Of a stretch of DNA of 64,000 nt, positions 45,961 through 55,575 are shown piece after piece. This DNA comes from Xanthomonas sacchari (GTDB taxonomy: Bacteria > Pseudomonadota > Gammaproteobacteria > Xanthomonadales > Xanthomonadaceae). Positions within the stretch are counted from its first letter, which is position 1, and each line of letters begins with the position of its first letter. The notes under the pieces were generated by a model that was given only the letters and a program-made list of their open reading frames with translations, was not told where the DNA came from and searched no databases. The position numbers were made by a program, and so were the translations under genes. Location of the stretch: assembly GCF_040529065.1 (NCBI RefSeq), contig NZ_CP132343.1, forward strand, positions 2,976,001 to 3,040,000, in the 5' to 3' direction.

Positions 45961-46877
45961 GCCAGGCGCTCGGCGACGAAGCGCAGCGGCGTGGCCAGCG
46001 CAGCCGGCGCCGCCGCCAGCACGTCCAGTTCTTCCACGTCCGCGGCCAGGGTCGCCTCCAGCGCCGCGTGCACGCCGGCGATGGCGCGGCCGATCGCCGC
46101 CTCGAAGCTGTCGCCGCGCAGCAGGAAGGCCACCAGCAGCGCCATCAGCACATCGCCGGTGCCGGCGACATCCACCGGCAGCAATGGCGAGCACCAGCGG
46201 TAGACCGCCTCGCGGCTCACCGCCAGCGTCACCAGTTGCCCGGCATCGCCGCCGACGCTGTGCGCAAGCACCCATTCCGGACCGCGCCCCAGCAACACGC
46301 GTGCTGCGGCGATCGCGTCGTCCTGCACCAGTGCCGGCATGCCGGTCAGGCGACCGAGCTCGAACGCATTCGGCGTCACCAGCCACGCGTGCGGCAACAG
46401 GCGCTCGGCGAAGATCGCCTCCAGGCCCGGCTCCACGTACGGGCCGGTGTGCGTATCGCCGATCACCGGATCCAGGCAGTAGCGCAGCGTCGGGCACTGC
46501 GGCAGCGTGGCGTCGAGCCAGTCGGCGAAGGCGGCGCCATTGCCGACGCTGCCGAAATAGCCGGACACCAACATGCGCGCACGCTGCGGCAGGCCACGTT
46601 CACTGGCGCCGAGCAGCAGATCGGCGAACCAGTCCGACGGCAGCACCTTGCCGCGCAGCGTGGCATAGAACGGCGCATTGCTCAGCAAGGTGGTCGGGAT
46701 CTCGGCCACGCGCAGGCCCAGCGCGCGCAACGGCGGCACCGCCGCACTGTTGCCGGCGTGGCCATAGACGAGTTGCGACTGCACGGAAATGACGTCGACC
46801 GGCACCGGTCCGTCGGGCCGCTGGCGGCGGCCATGGATGAGATGACTTTCGGTGGCGTTGTCGGCGGAAGCGTTCAT
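45957..46877 (-). CDS. pdxY: pyridoxal kinase
   Basis: This 306-residue kinase phosphorylates pyridoxal for PLP salvage. VDVISVQSQLVYGHAGNSAAVPPLRALG at the start, MLVSGYFGSVGNG, CLDPVIGDTHTGPYV and the ATP/anion-hole motif PVDVAGTGDVLMALLVAFLL are typical. The ATG at 46877 is chosen over an upstream in-frame ATG because it gives the normal start of the family. It is translationally coupled to tyrA. Confidence 0.9.
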   Translation of the reverse strand: MNASADNATESHLIHGRRQRPDGPVPVDVISVQSQLVYGHAGNSAAVPPLRALGLRVAEIPTTLLSNAPFYATLRGKVLPSDWFADLLLGASERGLPQRARMLVSGYFGSVGNGAAFADWLDATLPQCPTLRYCLDPVIGDTHTGPYVEPGLEAIFAERLLPHAWLVTPNAFELGRLTGMPALVQDDAIAAARVLLGRGPEWVLAHSVGGDAGQLVTLAVSREAVYRWCSPLLPVDVAGTGDVLMALLVAFLLRGDSFEAAIGRAIAGVHAALEATLAADVEELDVLAAAPAALATPLRFVAERLA

Positions 46878-47265
46878 CGCCGTAGTGTAGCGCCGGCGCA
46901 AGGGCACCCGGATGCGCGCGTGCCGGTGCGTTGCATGGCTTTAAGCAACAACGGCCTCAGCTGCGACGCTCCGACGAGAAAGCGTCGCGGCTGAAGCCGC
47001 TCCTACACAACATGGAGTCAGGATGCTCGAAGAAGTCCACGCATCCGGAATCAAGAATTTCTACTTCCCACTGGGCTCAGCGGCGAAACATTCCACTTGT
47101 AGGAGCGGCTTCAGCCGCGACGCTTTGACAGTAAAGCGTCGGGGCTGAAGCCCCTCCCACAAAGAGCGTTGCGGTGGCGAACAACACCGGAAATATCACG
47201 AATCCCGGCTCTCAACAGCCGCAGACTGGTCATCCCTAATCCCGAATCCCTAATCCCGGCTCACG
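46878..47265. repeat. intergenic region with two palindromic repeats and a heptad array
   Basis: These 388 bases hold no gene. A diverged palindrome is at 46953-47006. A second at 47099-47160 pairs a GTAGGAGCGGCTTCAGCCGC arm with a GTGGGAGGGGCTTCAGCCCC-type arm, ending in matching CGACGCTTT/AAAGCGTCG. A C-rich heptad array (about 47233-47258) ends close to the dnaJ stop, so it reads as a G array in the dnaJ mRNA tail. Confidence 0.75.
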
Positions 47266-48396
47266 TCACGACGTCATCCGGTCCCAGAAGCCCTTCACCC
47301 CATCGATGAAGGTCGCCGACTTCGGCGAATGCTTGCGCGCATCCTCGCCGGTGAAGGTGGATTCGAACTGCTCCAGCAGCTTGCGCTGGTCGGCGGTGAG
47401 GTTGATCGGGGTCTCCACCACCACGCGGCAGTACAGGTCGCCTTCGCTGCGGCTGCGCACCGAGCGCACGCCCTTGCCGCGCAGGCGGAACAGCTTGCCG
47501 GTCTGGGTCTCGGCCGGGATGCGGATCTCCGCCTCGCCGCCCAGGGTCGCCACGCGCACGGTGTCGCCCAGCGCCGCCTGCGAGATGCGGATCGGCACCT
47601 CGCAGTGCAGGTCGTCGCCGTCGCGCTGGAAGATCGGATGCTCGCGCACCCGCACTTCCACGTACAGATCGCCAGGCGGGGTACCGGCGGGACCGGCCTC
47701 GCCCTCGCCCGACAGGCGGATGCGGTCACCGTTGTCGACGCCGGCGGGGATCTTCACCGACAGCACCTTGGTCTCTTCCACACGCCCGGCGCCATGGCAC
47801 TCGCCGCACGGGTTCTGCACGATCTGGCCGCGACCGGCGCAATGCGGGCAGGTCTGCTGCATGGCGAAGATGCCGCGCTGGATGCGCACCTGGCCGCGCC
47901 CGTGGCAGGTGCCGCAGGTCTCGACCTTGCCATCCGCCGAGCCGCTGCCGTGGCAGTGCTCGCACTCGCTCAGAGTCGGAATCTCGATGCGGCGCTCGAT
48001 GCCGGCCACCGCTTCTTCCAGGTCCAGCTCCAGCACGTAGCCGATGTCGGCACCACGCCGCGGCGCACGCCCGCCACCGCCGGCGCCACCGAAGATGTTG
48101 CCGAAGATGTCGCCGAAGATATCGCCCATGTCCGGGCCGCCAGGGCCGCCGCCCATCCCGCCCATGCCGTGCTCGAACGCGGCGTGGCCGTGCGCGTCGT
48201 ACATGCGCCGGCGGTTGCCGTCGGAGAGCACCTCATAGGCTTCCTTGCATTCCTTGAACGCGGCCTCGGCGGCGTGGTCGCCGGGATTGCGGTCCGGGTG
48301 GTACTTCATCGCGCAACGGCGATAGGCCTTCTTCAGCTCGTCGTCGCTGGCGGTGCGGGCCACACCCAGCACTTCGTAATAGTCGCGTTTGCTCAT
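47266..48396 (-). CDS. dnaJ: chaperone protein DnaJ
   Basis: This 376-residue co-chaperone has the J domain with HPD ([11 protein letters not shown]), a Gly-rich linker ([23 protein letters not shown]), four CxxCxGxG zinc motifs ([32 protein letters not shown]) and the C-terminal substrate domain. It stimulates DnaK ATPase. Its start has no clear ribosome site; a C-rich heptad array in the leader comes within about six bases of the ATG. Confidence 0.97.
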   Translation of the reverse strand: MSKRDYYEVLGVARTASDDELKKAYRRCAMKYHPDRNPGDHAAEAAFKECKEAYEVLSDGNRRRMYDAHGHAAFEHGMGGMGGGPGGPDMGDIFGDIFGNIFGGAGGGGRAPRRGADIGYVLELDLEEAVAGIERRIEIPTLSECEHCHGSGSADGKVETCGTCHGRGQVRIQRGIFAMQQTCPHCAGRGQIVQNPCGECHGAGRVEETKVLSVKIPAGVDNGDRIRLSGEGEAGPAGTPPGDLYVEVRVREHPIFQRDGDDLHCEVPIRISQAALGDTVRVATLGGEAEIRIPAETQTGKLFRLRGKGVRSVRSRSEGDLYCRVVVETPINLTADQRKLLEQFESTFTGEDARKHSPKSATFIDGVKGFWDRMTS

Positions 48397-48401
48397 AGGG
48401 C

Positions 48402-48552
48402 GGGGATTGGGGATTCGGGAGTCGGGATTCGTTCAATGCAAAAGCGGAGAGCGTCAGCTCTTCCGCTTTTACAAACTTGATGGACAGGGATGGGAGTGGG
48501 AACCAACAGGCCAAGGCCTCCGCGAATCCCCAATCCCAAATCCCCAATCCCG
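48402..48552. repeat. inverted heptad pair between dnaK and dnaJ
   Basis: On the plus strand a G array (48402-48430) and a C array (48524-48552) flank the terminator-like hairpin at 48440-48470. Read in the mRNA direction (minus strand) this is again a G array after dnaK and a C array ending at the dnaJ start. Confidence 0.85.
48440..48470 (-). terminator. terminator-like hairpin between dnaK and dnaJ
   Basis: AAAAGCGGAGAGC and GCTCTTCCGCTTTT pair with one bulged base around GTCA, with T-runs on both sides so it could work on either strand. It would separate or attenuate dnaJ from dnaK. Confidence 0.6.
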
Positions 48553-48554
48553 GC

Positions 48555-50480
48555 TTACTTCTTGTCGTCCTTGACCTCGGTGAACTCGGCGTCGACCACG
48601 TCGTCGGACGAGGCCGAGGAGGCATGCGCGCCGCCGGCGTTGCCGCCCGGCTGCTGCTCGCCCGCCGCCGCGGCCGCGTACAGCGACTGACCGGCCTCTT
48701 CCAGCGCCTTGGTCTTGGCCTCGATCTGGCCCTTGTCGTCGCCCTTCATCGCGGTTTCCAGGTCCGCCAGCGCCGACTCGACCTTGCCGATCACGTCGCC
48801 GCCGACCTTGCTGCCGTGCTCGGTGATCGCGCTGCGGGTGGCGTGGATCAGGCCGTCGGCCTGGTTGCGCGCCTGCACCAGCTCGTGGAACTTCTTGTCT
48901 TCCTCGCGGTTGGCTTCCGCGTCGGCGACCATCCGCTGGATCTCGTCGTCCGACAGGCCGGAACCGGCCTTGATCTCGACCTTCTGTTCCTTGTTGGTCT
49001 TCTTGTCCTTGGCCGACACGTGCAGGATGCCGTTGGCGTCGATGTCGAAGGACACCTCCACCTGCGGCAGGCCGCGCGGCGCCGGCTCGATGCCGGACAG
49101 GTCGAACTTGGCCAGCGACTTGTTGAAGCGGGCCTGTTCGCGCTCGCCCTGCAGCACGTGCACGGTCACCGCCGACTGGTTGTCCTCGGCGGTGGAGAAC
49201 ACCTGCGAGGCCTTGGTCGGGATGGTGGTGTTCTTCTCGATGATCTTGGTGAACACGCCGCCCAGGGTCTCGATGCCCAGGCTCAGCGGGGTCACGTCGA
49301 GCAGCAGCACGTCCTTGACGTCGCCGGCCAGCACGCCGCCCTGGATCGCCGCGCCCAGCGCCACGGCCTCGTCGGGGTTGACGTCCTTGCGCGGCTCCTT
49401 GCCGAAGAACTCGGCCACCGCCTGCTGCACCTTCGGCATGCGGGTCTGGCCACCGACCAGGATCACCTCGGTGATGTCGCTGGCGCGCAGGCCGGCGTCG
49501 TTCAGCGCGGTGCGGCACGGATCGATGGTGCGCTTGACCAGGTCCTCCACCAGCGCCTCGAGCTTGGCCCGGGTCAGCTTGATGTTGAGGTGCTTCGGGC
49601 CCGACGCGTCGGCGGTGACGTACGGCAGGTTGACTTCGGTCTGCTGCGAGGACGACAGCTCGATCTTGGCGCGCTCGGCGGCATCCTTCAGGCGCTGCAG
49701 CGCCAGCGGATCCTTGCGCAGGTCGATGCCCTGGTCCTTGTTGAACTCTTCGACGAGGTAGTCGATGACGCGCTTGTCGAAGTCTTCGCCGCCCAAGAAG
49801 GTGTCGCCGTTGGTGGCCAGCACTTCGAACTGCTTCTCACCGTCGACGTTGGCGATCTCGATGATCGACACGTCGAAGGTGCCGCCGCCCAGGTCGTACA
49901 CGGCGATCTTGCGGTCGCCGCCCTGGCCCTTGTCCAGGCCGTAGGCCAACGCCGCCGCGGTCGGCTCGTTGATGATGCGCTTGACGTCCAGGCCGGCGAT
50001 GCGGCCGGCGTCCTTGGTCGCCTGGCGCTGGCTGTCGTTGAAGTACGCCGGCACGGTGATGACCGCCTCGGTGACGGTCTCGCCCAGGAACGCCTCGGCG
50101 GTCTTCTTCATCTTCTCCAGCACCTGCGCGGAGATTTCCTGCGAGGCCAGCTTGCGCCCGTCGGCGGTGGCCACCCAGGCGTCGCCGTTGTCGTGCTGGA
50201 CGATGCTGTACGGCACCAGGCCGATGTCCTTCTGGACTTCGGCGTCGGTGAACTTGCGGCCGATCAGGCGCTTGACCGCGTAGAAGGTGTTCTTGGGGTT
50301 GGTGACGGCCTGGCGCTTGGCCGAGGCGCCCACCAGCACTTCGCCGTCCTTGGTGTAGGCGACGATCGAAGGCGTGGTGCGGTCACCCTCGGAATTCTCG
50401 ATGACGCGGGCCTTGCCGCCGTCCATGATCGCCACGCACGAGTTGGTCGTGCCCAGGTCGATGCCGATGATCTTGCCCAT
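48555..50480 (-). CDS. dnaK: chaperone protein DnaK (Hsp70)
   Basis: This 641-residue Hsp70 has [69 protein letters not shown] and the linker [16 protein letters not shown], then the substrate domain and a Gly/Ala-rich tail ending [13 protein letters not shown]. It folds and refolds proteins with DnaJ and GrpE. It has its own sigma-32-type promoter. Confidence 0.98.
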   Translation of the reverse strand: MGKIIGIDLGTTNSCVAIMDGGKARVIENSEGDRTTPSIVAYTKDGEVLVGASAKRQAVTNPKNTFYAVKRLIGRKFTDAEVQKDIGLVPYSIVQHDNGDAWVATADGRKLASQEISAQVLEKMKKTAEAFLGETVTEAVITVPAYFNDSQRQATKDAGRIAGLDVKRIINEPTAAALAYGLDKGQGGDRKIAVYDLGGGTFDVSIIEIANVDGEKQFEVLATNGDTFLGGEDFDKRVIDYLVEEFNKDQGIDLRKDPLALQRLKDAAERAKIELSSSQQTEVNLPYVTADASGPKHLNIKLTRAKLEALVEDLVKRTIDPCRTALNDAGLRASDITEVILVGGQTRMPKVQQAVAEFFGKEPRKDVNPDEAVALGAAIQGGVLAGDVKDVLLLDVTPLSLGIETLGGVFTKIIEKNTTIPTKASQVFSTAEDNQSAVTVHVLQGEREQARFNKSLAKFDLSGIEPAPRGLPQVEVSFDIDANGILHVSAKDKKTNKEQKVEIKAGSGLSDDEIQRMVADAEANREEDKKFHELVQARNQADGLIHATRSAITEHGSKVGGDVIGKVESALADLETAMKGDDKGQIEAKTKALEEAGQSLYAAAAAGEQQPGGNAGGAHASSASSDDVVDAEFTEVKDDKK

Positions 50481-50533
50481 TGCAATGACTCCTGAAAGGT
50501 CGTGTAGCCGGCCAGTGCCGGGATCTGGTTCGG

Positions 50534-50561
50534 ATATAGGGATGGCTGCGGGTCATTCAAG
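50534..50561 (-). promoter_or_regulatory. sigma-32 (heat shock) promoter upstream of dnaK
   Basis: On the minus strand CTTGAA (50561-50556) is followed after 14 bases by CCCTATAT (50541-50534), close to the sigma-32 consensus CTTGAA / CCCCATNT. It lies 54 bases ahead of the dnaK start. Confidence 0.75.
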
Positions 50562-50590
50562 CCATCGCCGCAAATTAGCGTTCCACGGCT

Positions 50591-50613
50591 GCCGCGCCGG
50601 GTTCAGGCGCGGC
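50591..50613 (-). terminator. GC-rich hairpin after grpE
   Basis: GCCGCGCC and GGCGCGGC pair (8 base pairs) around a seven-base loop, ten bases beyond the grpE stop. There is no T-run, so it is more likely an mRNA end stabiliser than a strong terminator. Confidence 0.4.
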
Positions 50614-50622
50614 GGCCGGCGC

Positions 50623-51144
50623 TCAGTCGTGCTTGGCCACCACCACCAGGGCGGGCCGCAGCAGGCGGTCGTTGAGCAGGTAGCCCTTCTGGAACACCTG
50701 GATCACGTGCCCCGGCGCCACGCCCTCGGCCTCGGCCTGGCTGATCGCCTGGTGATGCTCCGGGTTGAACGGCTCGCCGGTCGGGTCGAGCAGGGTCAGG
50801 CCGTTGTCGGCGGCGACCTTGAGCAACTGCTTGTAGGTCAGCTCCAGGCCGTCGCGCAGCGGGCTGGGCTCGCTGCCGGCCGCGCTCAGCCCCGCATCCA
50901 GACTGTCGAACACCGGCAACAGGTCGCCGAGCAGGCGCTCGTTGGCGAACTTGCGCGCCTGCTCCACGTCGCGGGCGATGCGCTTGCGCTGGTTCTCCAG
51001 GTCGGCCCGCTCGCGCAGGGCGTCGGCCTTGACCAGGGCCAGTTCGCTGCGCAGCGTCTCGATCTCCGCCTGCAGCGGATCGGTCGAGGGCTGCTGCGCC
51101 TCGGTCAGGTGTTCGGAATCGAATTCAGGGTGCTCTTGCGTCAT
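50623..51144 (-). CDS. grpE: nucleotide exchange factor GrpE
   Basis: This 173-residue protein has the long N-terminal coiled coil ([43 protein letters not shown]) and the C-terminal beta domain with [45 protein letters not shown]. It releases ADP from DnaK. It sits between hrcA and dnaK in the standard heat-shock order. Confidence 0.96.
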   Translation of the reverse strand: MTQEHPEFDSEHLTEAQQPSTDPLQAEIETLRSELALVKADALRERADLENQRKRIARDVEQARKFANERLLGDLLPVFDSLDAGLSAAGSEPSPLRDGLELTYKQLLKVAADNGLTLLDPTGEPFNPEHHQAISQAEAEGVAPGHVIQVFQKGYLLNDRLLRPALVVVAKHD

Positions 51145-51220
51145 GTCCGGGTCCCTGGCGGGGTACGTCCCGCCTTACCGGACCACCTATGTGGGCGGTG
51201 CGGGCGGATTCAAGTGAGGC

Positions 51221-51283
51221 CGGGATGATCAGCCATTCGGCTGCTGAAAAGCGGGGATTCGGGATTCGGGATTGGGGATTCGC
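51221..51283. repeat. compound repeat (CAGCCATTCGGCTG plus G heptads), inverted copy at 57077-57133
   Basis: A small palindrome CAGCCATTCGGCTG and flanks run into a G-rich heptad array (51252-51281). Nearly the same 55-60 bases occur in reverse orientation at 57077-57133. The 170-base gap between grpE and hrcA otherwise holds nothing. Confidence 0.8.
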
Positions 51284-51314
51284 CCGGGCGCGGCGGCGCT
51301 TTGCTAGTGCTGGC

Positions 51315-52373
51315 TCAGCGGTCGCTGGGCGGGGACGGGTCCAGGCGGGCGCCGAGGACGTCGGCGGCGGTCTGGACCAGGGGGATGACCCGGTCGTAGT
51401 CCATGCGCTTGGGGCCGATCACGCCCAGCACGCCCAGCACCTGGCCGCCGGCCATGTACGGAGCGGTCACCAGCGACACGCTCTCCAGCGGCACCATGCC
51501 GGTCTCCTCGCCGATGAAGATGCGCACGCCCGGCGCGCGGATGGTGCGTTCGAGCAGTTGCAGGATCTCGCGCTTGCTGGCGAAGACCTCGAACAGTTCG
51601 CGCAGCCGCTCCAGGTCCGACAGGTCCTGCACGCCCATCAGCTTGGTCTGCCCGGCCAGCACCATGTCGTCGCCGGCAGGGGCCAGCGCCTGCTCGGCCA
51701 GCTCGACGCTGTGCGCCAGCAGCTGCTCCATCTCGTCGCGCGCGTGGCGCAGATCGCGCAGCAGGCTGGCGCGGATGTCGGCCAGGGCGCGCCCGGCGAA
51801 ATGCCGGTTCAGATAGTTGGCCACCCGCTCCAGCTCGCCCGGCTCGTAGGCCTTGCGCGGCTCGATGACCCGGTTCTGCACCTCGTTGTCGGCGAACACC
51901 AGGATCGCCAGCACCCGCCGCGCATCCAGCGGCACGAAGTCGATGTGCCGAAACGCGAACTGCTCGCGCTTGGGCGCGCTGACCACGCCGACGAAGTGGG
52001 TCATCGCCGACAACAGCTCCGAGGCGCTGCCCAGCAAGGCCTGGGTGCCGGCGGCATTGGCCATCTCCGCGCGCAGCCGCGCCACCTCGCCCTCGGCCGG
52101 CGGGCGCATCTGCACCAGGCTGTCGACGAATACGCGATAGCCGGTGGCGGTGGGCACGCGTCCGGCCGAGGTGTGCGGCGAGCTCAGCAGCCCGGCGTCC
52201 TCCAGGTCGGCCAGGATGTTGCGGATCGTCGCCGGGCTCACATCCAGCCCGGCATGCCGGGCCAAGGTCTGCGAGCCGACCGGCTCGCCGTCGCGGATAT
52301 AGCGCGAGATCAGCGTGCGCAGCAGCTGCCGGGCACGCGGATCGAGGCTGGAATGGACCGGGGAGGCGCGCAT
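51315..52373 (-). CDS. hrcA: heat-inducible transcription repressor HrcA
   Basis: This 352-residue repressor has an N-terminal winged helix (LLRTLISRYIRDGEPVGSQTLARHAGLDVSPATIRNILADLEDAGLL, HTSAGRVPTATGYRVFVD), a GAF-like core and the C-terminal motif VSLVTAPYMAGGQVLGVLGVIGPKRMDYDRVIPLV. HrcA normally binds CIRCE elements (TTAGCACTC-N9-GAGTGCTAA). I see no CIRCE in this cluster, so its target is probably elsewhere, such as groESL. Confidence 0.96.
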   Translation of the reverse strand: MRASPVHSSLDPRARQLLRTLISRYIRDGEPVGSQTLARHAGLDVSPATIRNILADLEDAGLLSSPHTSAGRVPTATGYRVFVDSLVQMRPPAEGEVARLRAEMANAAGTQALLGSASELLSAMTHFVGVVSAPKREQFAFRHIDFVPLDARRVLAILVFADNEVQNRVIEPRKAYEPGELERVANYLNRHFAGRALADIRASLLRDLRHARDEMEQLLAHSVELAEQALAPAGDDMVLAGQTKLMGVQDLSDLERLRELFEVFASKREILQLLERTIRAPGVRIFIGEETGMVPLESVSLVTAPYMAGGQVLGVLGVIGPKRMDYDRVIPLVQTAADVLGARLDPSPPSDR

Positions 52374-52399
52374 GGAATCAACCCGTGAGACTGGTCCTT

Positions 52400-52427
52400 A
52401 GATAATGTCTGCACGCCGGCTTGGCAA
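52400..52427 (-). promoter_or_regulatory. candidate promoter of hrcA
   Basis: On the minus strand TTGCCA (52427-52422) and TTATCT (52405-52400) are 16 bases apart, giving a start about 20 bases before the hrcA ATG. It resembles sigma-70 more than sigma-32. Confidence 0.45.
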
Positions 52428-52484
52428 GTCATTGGCCCACCTACCCGCGCATGCTAGCGTTGCGCGGCTCCGGATGCAGACCCC

Positions 52485-54146
52485 ATGCTCAGACATCTCT
52501 CGATCAAGGATTTCGCCGTCGTACGCGGCACCGAACTGGAATTCGGCCACGGCATGACCGTGGTGTCCGGCGAAACCGGCGCCGGCAAGTCGCTGATGGT
52601 GGACGCGCTCGGCTTCCTGTCCGGGCTGCGTGCCGACAGCGGCGTGGTCCGCCACGGCGCCGACCGCGCCGAACTGTCGGCCGAGTTCGTGCCCCCCGAC
52701 CAGGCCCGCGCCTGGCTGCGCGAGAACGAACTCGACGACGACGAACACTGCCAGCTGCGCCGGGTGATCCGCGCCGACGGCGGCTCCCGCGCCTGGATCA
52801 ACGGCCGCCCGGTGACCCTGTCGCAACTGGCCGAGCTGGCCGGCCACCTGGTCGAGATCCATGGCCAGCACGAACACCAGGCCCTGCTCTCGCGCGGCAG
52901 CCAGCTCGGCCTGCTCGACGCCTACGCCCGCAACGAGGCCGAACGCGCCGCGGTGCGCGCCGCCGCCGCCCGCTGGCAGGGCCTGCTCAGCGAGCGCGAG
53001 ACCCTGCTGGCGCAGGGTGACGTCAGCGACCGCATCGGTTTCCTGCAGCACCAGTTGGCCGAACTGCAGCGCGAGGACCTAGACCCGGCGGCGATCGCCG
53101 CCCTGGACGCCAACCACCGCCGCCAGGCCCACGCCGCCGCGCTGATCGGCGCCTGCGAAGGCGCGGCGCAGCGGCTCAACGGCGACGAGGCGCCGGCGGT
53201 GTTGGACCTGCTGCAGCAGACCCGCCACGAACTCGGCAAGGTCGGCGAGTACGACCCGCGCCTGGCCGAGGTGCAGGCGCTGATCGACAGCGCCGGCATC
53301 CAGCTGGAGGAAGCGCTGGCGCTGATCGACCGGGTCCGCGATGACCTGGATGCCGACCCGGCGCAGTTCGATGAGATGGAACGCAAGCTGGGCCGCCTGC
53401 ACGACCTGGCGCGCAAGCACCGGATCGGGGTGGACGCGCTGGCCGGGCACCGCGACGCCCTGCTGGCCGAAGTGGAGAGCCTGCGCGGCGCCGGCGAGCG
53501 GCTGAACGTGCTCGACGCCGAGATCGCCCAGGCCACCCAGGCCTGGCGCGACGCCGCGGCCGCCCTGACCGCCACCCGCGACCGCGGCGCGCAGGCGCTC
53601 TCGCACGACACCACCGCGCTGATCGGCGAACTGGGCATGGGCGGCGGTCGCTTCCTGATCCAGTTGGAACCGCACGAGACGGAGCGGCCGGACCCGGCCG
53701 GCGCCGAGCGGGTCGAGTTCCTGGTCGCCGCCAACGCCGGGCAGCCGCCGCGCGCCCTGCGCAAGGTCGCCTCCGGTGGCGAACTGTCGCGCATCTCGCT
53801 GGCGATCGAGGTCGCCGCGCTGGGCCTGGACGCGGTGCCGACCATGGTCTTCGACGAAGTGGACTCGGGCATCGGCGGCGCCGTCGCCGACATCGTCGGC
53901 AAGAAGCTGCGCGCGCTCGGCGAGCAGCGCCAGGTGCTGTGCGTGACCCACCTGCCGCAGGTCGCCGCGCAGGGCCACGCCCACTACCGGGTCAGCAAGG
54001 CACCGGTGGAGGGCATGACCCAGAGCTCGGTGGAACTGCTGGCCCCACGCCAGCGCGAGGAAGAACTGGCACGGATGCTGGGCGGGGTCGAGGTCAGCAA
54101 GGAAGCCCGCGCCGCGGCCAAGCGCCTGCTGCTCAGCGCGGGCTGA
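52485..54146 (+). CDS. recN: DNA repair protein RecN
   Basis: This 553-residue SMC-like ATPase has MLRHLSIKDFAVVRGTELEFGHGMTVVSGETGAGKS (Walker A), long coiled-coil arms, and a C-terminal lobe with KVASGGELSRISLAIEV (signature) and PTMVFDEVDSGIGGAVADIVG (Walker B). It acts in double-strand break repair. It is divergent from hrcA; no clear LexA box is seen upstream. Confidence 0.97.
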   Translation: MLRHLSIKDFAVVRGTELEFGHGMTVVSGETGAGKSLMVDALGFLSGLRADSGVVRHGADRAELSAEFVPPDQARAWLRENELDDDEHCQLRRVIRADGGSRAWINGRPVTLSQLAELAGHLVEIHGQHEHQALLSRGSQLGLLDAYARNEAERAAVRAAAARWQGLLSERETLLAQGDVSDRIGFLQHQLAELQREDLDPAAIAALDANHRRQAHAAALIGACEGAAQRLNGDEAPAVLDLLQQTRHELGKVGEYDPRLAEVQALIDSAGIQLEEALALIDRVRDDLDADPAQFDEMERKLGRLHDLARKHRIGVDALAGHRDALLAEVESLRGAGERLNVLDAEIAQATQAWRDAAAALTATRDRGAQALSHDTTALIGELGMGGGRFLIQLEPHETERPDPAGAERVEFLVAANAGQPPRALRKVASGGELSRISLAIEVAALGLDAVPTMVFDEVDSGIGGAVADIVGKKLRALGEQRQVLCVTHLPQVAAQGHAHYRVSKAPVEGMTQSSVELLAPRQREEELARMLGGVEVSKEARAAAKRLLLSAG

Positions 54147-54228
54147 ACGGCTGGCGATCGGGCAGCGCTGCCAGCACCTGGCCGTGCGACCCTGACCAAG
54201 CGCCGCAGGTCACTGAAAGCATCAAAGC

Positions 54229-54357
54229 CCCTCTCCCACCGGGAGAGGGGTTGGGGTGAGGGTCAGGCGCAGAGCAACCCGCTGACGTGATCCACACGGC
54301 GACACCCCACACCCTCATCCGCCCCTGCGGGGCACCTTCTCCCGGCGGGAGAAGGGA
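54229..54357. repeat. CTCTCCC/GGGAGAG hairpin repeat between convergent recN and fur
   Basis: CCCCTCTCCCACCGGGAGAG plus GGG (54229-54251), CCCCTGCGGGG (about 54322-54332) and CTTCTCCCGGCGGGAGAAG (about 54337-54355) form successive hairpins. It is a diverged relative of the 148-bp tandem unit at 6441-6790 and fills the 217-base gap. Confidence 0.8.
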
Positions 54358-54363
54358 GAAGCC

Positions 54364-54786
54364 TCAGCCCTTCTTGCCGCCAGGCCGCTTGCTGCGCACG
54401 TACAGCACCAGGGAGTGCTCTTCCAGCTCGTAGCCGTGATCGGCGGCGATCTTGCGCTGCAATTCCTCGATCTCCGCGCTTTCGAACTCGATGATCTTGC
54501 CGGTGTCCACGTCCACCATGTGGTCGTGGTGGCCGCCGCGATCCAGTTCATACACCGCCTGGCCGCCCTCGAAGTTGTGCTTGAGCACCAGCCCGGCCGC
54601 CTCGAACTGGGTCAGCACGCGGTACACGGTGGCCAGGCCGATCTCGTCGCCGTGGTCCAGCAGTTGCCGGTAGATCTCCTCGGCGGTCATGTGGTGCCGC
54701 GCCGATTTCTGCTCCAGCAGCTCGAGGATGCGCATCCGGGGGTGCGTGACCTTCAGGCCGACTTTGCGCAGATCGTGGGATTCCAT
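54364..54786 (-). CDS. fur: ferric uptake regulator Fur
   Basis: This 140-residue metalloregulator has the N-terminal winged helix (LRKVGLKVTHPRMRILELLEQ, HMTAEEIYRQLLDHGDEIGLATVYRVLTQFEAAGLV) and metal-binding HHDHMVDVDTGKIIEF with later E and H ligands. It represses iron-uptake genes with Fe2+. The CxxC zinc motif of E. coli Fur is absent, as in some homologues. The ATG at 54786 has GGAG upstream; a start five codons earlier lacks one. Confidence 0.95.
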   Translation of the reverse strand: MESHDLRKVGLKVTHPRMRILELLEQKSARHHMTAEEIYRQLLDHGDEIGLATVYRVLTQFEAAGLVLKHNFEGGQAVYELDRGGHHDHMVDVDTGKIIEFESAEIEELQRKIAADHGYELEEHSLVLYVRSKRPGGKKG

Positions 54787-54880
54787 GGCGTCTCCGTTCA
54801 TAGCTGGTTTATCGCCAGCTGCCTGGGAATGGGTCGCGGCGGTCGCCGGGAGTGTATCATCGACGTGATTTCATTCAGCC

Positions 54881-55288
54881 ATGTCCCCGATGCGCAATCT
54901 CCTGCTGGTCGCCGCTGTTGCCCTGTCCACCGCTGGCTGCGGCATCATTTACAAGCAGCCCATCTACCAGGGCAATCTGATCAAGCCGTCGGCCGTGGAG
55001 CAGCTCAAGGTCGGGCAAAGCAAGCAGCAGGTCAGCGCGCTGCTGGGCAGCCCCTCGATTCCGGATCCGTTCCACGCGCAGCGCTGGGACTACACTTCCA
55101 CCGAGCGGATCGATCGCGTCGGCCATACCGAGATCAAGAACTTCGTCGTGTTCTTCGACAACGACATGGTCACCCGCTGGGAAGGCGACTACTTCCCGGA
55201 TCAGGACGAAGAGCTGGCCAAGAACAGCGTGCGCCAGTTCGGCCGCAACCTGGCCAAGGACAAGAAGAAGCAGCGCCGCGGCGAATGA
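54881..55288 (+). CDS. bamE: outer-membrane assembly lipoprotein BamE
   Basis: This 135-residue lipoprotein has a lipobox VALSTAGCGIIYKQPIYQGN, then LKVGQSKQQVSALLGSPSIPDPFHAQRWDYTSTE, the BamE (SmpA/OmlA) core. It helps the BamA complex insert outer-membrane proteins. ATG codons at 54881 and 54890 are both usable. TATCAT at 54855-54860 is a plausible -10 box. It is divergent from fur, as in many proteobacteria. Confidence 0.95.
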   Translation: MSPMRNLLLVAAVALSTAGCGIIYKQPIYQGNLIKPSAVEQLKVGQSKQQVSALLGSPSIPDPFHAQRWDYTSTERIDRVGHTEIKNFVVFFDNDMVTRWEGDYFPDQDEELAKNSVRQFGRNLAKDKKKQRRGE

Positions 55289-55315
55289 GCCGGTGGCCGC
55301 GTCACGCCCCGCCGC

Positions 55316-55570
55316 TCAGCGCGGCTTGGCGCGGCGTCGCCTGGCGTCCTTGGGGTCGATCAGCAGCGGCCTGAGCAGTTCCACCCGGTCGCCGTCCTGC
55401 AACAGCCGCGTCGGTGCGGCGACTTCGCCGTAGACCGCGCACGGCATACCGGGCGTCGCTCCGTGCAACGCAACGGCGGCCAGCGCATCGGCCACGGTCG
55501 CGCCTTCCGGCAGATCCAGCCGCTGCGACACGAAGCGCTCCGGCCAGGCCAGCACCACCTCGATCTGCAT
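55316..55570 (-). CDS. RnfH family protein (RatB)
   Basis: This 84-residue ubiquitin-fold protein begins MQIEVVLAWPERFVSQRLDLPEGATVADALAAV and holds DGDRVELLRPLLIDPKDARRRRA, the usual RnfH/UPF0125 end. It lies five bases after the ratA-like gene, the standard pairing. Function is uncertain. Confidence 0.9.
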   Translation of the reverse strand: MQIEVVLAWPERFVSQRLDLPEGATVADALAAVALHGATPGMPCAVYGEVAAPTRLLQDGDRVELLRPLLIDPKDARRRRAKPR

Positions 55571-55575
55571 GGCGG

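Noticed and set aside
52374-52484. CIRCE or LexA operator between hrcA and recN
   Set aside because: Neither the CIRCE inverted repeat nor a convincing LexA motif is present; TTAGATAATGTCT is only a partial resemblance.
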